Shown in pieces: positions 61,856 to 64,000 of a stretch of DNA of 64,000 bases; position 1 is the stretch's first letter, and each line of letters opens with the position of its first letter. A model generated the notes under the pieces. That model had not been told where the DNA came from and did no database searches. It saw only the letters and a program-made list of their open reading frames with translations. The DNA lies in NCBI RefSeq assembly GCF_002776525.5, contig NC_045434.1, positions 111,401,393-111,465,392 on the forward strand. Direction: 5' to 3'. The stretch is from Piliocolobus tephrosceles (lineage: Eukaryota > Chordata > Mammalia > Primates > Cercopithecidae). Both the position numbers and the translations under genes were made by a program.

Positions 61856-61859
61856 AGTT

Positions 61860-62225
61860 CATGCTCTGGCTTATTTCTTCCTTGAGTAGGCCAAATTGGA
61901 ATGAAACATTTCTGAAAACTAACAGGGATTGGCTCTTAATGTTCTTATGGGGTTTACAATGGAAATAATTACAGATAACTGACACATGAGACTTAAATTC
62001 GGAAGAAAAGATTGAATGGGTGTGTGTACAATTGAATTTTAAATGAATAGGTGCTGCTGTGTGGCCTGACTTGGAGATAGCGGGCCAACCTAGTGTTCGC
62101 AGGAGATGTTTTCCATGATGCAAAAGAAAAAGAATAGAACACGCCAGCTAATAATGTTTATGTTATATTGGAAGTTTGAAGGAAAATTATAATTATTAAA
62201 TAGGCCTGTACTTTATCTTCTGTGG
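61860..62225. other. Between ERV and Alu cluster; nothing recognised
   Basis: AT-rich, with no frame of interest and no repeat I can name. Confidence 0.5.
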
Positions 62226-62237
62226 TACAACACTTTC

Positions 62238-62536
62238 TTTTTTTTTTTTTTTTTTTGAGGCAGAGTCTCGCTCTGTTGCCCGGGCTGGAGTGCAGTGCCC
62301 AGATCTCAGCTCACTACAAGCTCCGCCTCCTGGATTTACACCATTCTCCTGCCTCAGCCTCCGGAGTAGCTGGGACTACAGGCGCCCGCCACCTCGCCCG
62401 GCTAGTTTTTGTATTTTTAGTAGAGACGAGGTTTCACCATGTTAGCCAGGATGGCCTCGATCTCCTGACCTCGTGATCCGCCCATCTCGGCCTCCCGAAG
62501 TGCTGGGATTACAGGCTTGAGCCACTGCGCCCGGCC
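62238..62536 (-). mobile_element. Young AluY (AluYRa-like), antisense
   Basis: Poly-T then GAGGCAGAGTCTCGC to TGCGCCCGGCC, with 'ccacctcgcccggctag' as at 28.9 kb. Target duplication CAACACTTTC at 62228-62237 and 62536-62545 (one base shared with the Alu end). Confidence 0.95.
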
Positions 62537-62617
62537 AACACTTTCAATTATATTAACAGATACTCTTTTTGAACCGTGACCAAGACTCTATCTGCTTCTT
62601 TCCAAAATTATGTTTCA

Positions 62618-62932
62618 GGCCACACGCAGTGGCTCATACCTGTAATCTCAGCAATTTGTGAGGTGGAGGGAGGCAGAGGCAGGCCAATCACTTGAGCCCA
62701 GTAGTTCAAGACCGGCCTGGGCAACATGGCAAAACCCCATCTCTACAAAATACAGGGAAAAAAAATTAGCCGGGCATGGTGGCATGTGCCTGTAGTCTCA
62801 GCAACCGAGGAGGCTGAGGTGGAAGGATCACCTGAGCCCAAGGAGGTCAAGGCTGCAGTGAGCCATGATTGCACCACTGCACTCCAGCTTGGGCAATGGA
62901 GTGAGACCTTGTCTAAAAAAAAAAAAAAAAAA
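62618..62932 (+). mobile_element. Older Alu
   Basis: A diverged Alu (GGCCACACGCAGTGGCTCATACC) with a long A-tail; flanks TGTTTCA and TTGTTTCA suggest the target duplication. Confidence 0.92.
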
Positions 62933-63253
62933 ATTGTTTCAACTGGGAAGAGAACTAAAGGTATGCAGGGAATGTAGGGTGTCTATTGGGCCTTTTGGAC
63001 AGAATATGCTTTGAGAGGATTTGTTGGGGCTATTCCAAAAGGTGGAGTCCTCTATGGAAAACCAGATCTGTTTACAAGGAGTATGACAATTACCATTTAC
63101 AAAGAGTTGTTCCGGAACCCATCAGAATGGACCACTCTCGCTCACTGCTTTCAAGTCTCAGGTTACCATGTGGTAGTGGCCAGTCTGTCTCTGCGTGTCT
63201 CTCATCAGTTAGAGTTTCCCTCACCATTCCACACTAGCCACATGGTAGGGTAA

Positions 63254-63553
63254 GGCCAGGCATGGTGGCTCACGCCTGTAATCCCACCACTTTGGGAGGC
63301 CCAGGCAGGTGGATCACGAGGTCAGGAGATCGAGACCATCCTGGCTAACATAGTGAAACCCCGTCTCTACTAAAAATACAAAAAAATTAGCCAGGTGTGG
63401 TGGCAGGCGCCTGTAGTCCCAACTACTCGGGAGGCTGAGGCAGGAGAATGGCGTGAATCCAGGAGGTGGAGCTTGCAGTGAGCCGAGTTCGCGCCACTGC
63501 ACTCCAGCCTGGGTGACACAGCAAGACTCCGTCTTAAAAAAAGAAAAAAAAAG
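63254..63553 (+). mobile_element. AluY-like
   Basis: GGCCAGGCATGGTGGCTCACGCC to an A-rich tail; target duplication GTAGGGTAA on both sides (63245-63253 and about 63557). Confidence 0.95.
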
Positions 63554-63875
63554 AATGTAGGGTAACACAGTGGGATGACAGTAAACCCGAGTGGGATCAC
63601 AGAGGGATGGAGATAAGAGCCAATCTAAGGAGTGACTTTGGGTTGTTCATATCAATGCTTAGTATAAAAGTCTTATTATGCAATATCTCTTCAGAGTCCC
63701 TTCACCAAAGAAGTGCATTCTATAAGCATTGTAAATAAATGCAAAACAGCTTATTTGCAAATCTGAGTGCAGCATCATATAGGCTCACCTAATTTTTCCC
63801 TTTTTTCCACTTCCCATTTCATTTGTTATTTTATAGAGGGTGAACTGGGTTGGTTTTTACTCTTTCGTTCTTCCT

Positions 63876-64000
63876 GTTTTATTTTTTTTTTTCTCCAGAG
63901 ACGAGTTCTCGCTATGTGGTCCGGACTGGAGTGCACTGGGTATATACAGGTGCAATCATAGCTCACTGCAAACTTCTGTTTGCAGATCCTCCCACCTCAA
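63876..64000 (-). mobile_element. Alu (old), antisense, cut by window edge
   Basis: Poly-T then GAGACGAGTTCTCGCTATG and 'ggactggagtgcactgggta...gctcactgcaaac'. Only the first part is in the window. Confidence 0.8.

Overview
The window is Old World monkey (catarrhine, most likely cercopithecid) nuclear DNA syntenic with human chromosome 1p13.3, at the EPS8L3 - GSTM3 end of the mu-class glutathione S-transferase cluster. It is primate because Alu, MIR and L2 elements and several endogenous retrovirus (ERV) families fill the non-coding DNA. Old World monkey is inferred from young Alus with AluYRa-type diagnostic words (28.7, 43.1 and 62.2 kb). No species can be named from the sequence alone.

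Layout. 1-12.5 kb is intergenic DNA upstream of EPS8L3, with no Alu but with MIR/L2 relics, CA-rich microsatellites and one complete antisense solo LTR5 of the HML-2 (HERV-K) type at 6773-7774. 12.56-23.86 kb is the coding part of EPS8L3 on the + strand: 18 exon segments joined by GT-AG introns into an intact 594-residue frame. A likely non-coding first exon ends at 10546 and a poly(A) signal lies at 24397. 24.4-27.3 kb is a short gap. 27.69-31.21 kb is GSTM3, also + strand, with a CpG-rich promoter, eight coding exons, an intact 225-residue frame and a poly(A) signal at 31288. The two genes lie head-to-tail. The neighbour expected beyond the right edge (GSTM5) is not reached.

From 31.3 kb to the end there is no host gene. 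The region is a stack of transposons: an L1 3' end cut by two Alus (about 31.9-33.2 kb), ancient repeats (33.2-36.2 kb), and a HERV-E-like provirus with both LTRs, a tRNA-Glu primer site and broken gag/pro/pol/env (36197-44980). The HERV-E copy itself contains a 334-bp betaretrovirus-type solo LTR and a young Alu. Next comes an older class I provirus (46310-61855) that has swallowed a complete HERV-H provirus (49030-55325), an antisense solo LTR of its own family, another solo LTR and several Alus. The HERV-H copy contains a further antisense LTR. Target-site duplications support most of these nestings, so the order of insertion can be read directly.

The two genes do not form an operon or pathway. 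EPS8L3 is an EPS8-family adaptor (PTB, SH3, C-terminal helical domain) and GSTM3 is a cytosolic detoxification enzyme. All retroviral frames are broken. I found no previously undescribed biological system. The most unusual items are an inverted duplication of about 92 bp spanning the HERV-E gag start, a stop codon at the tyrosine of its RT YVDD motif, the nested ERV stack, and a direct repeat flanking EPS8L3 coding exon 13.
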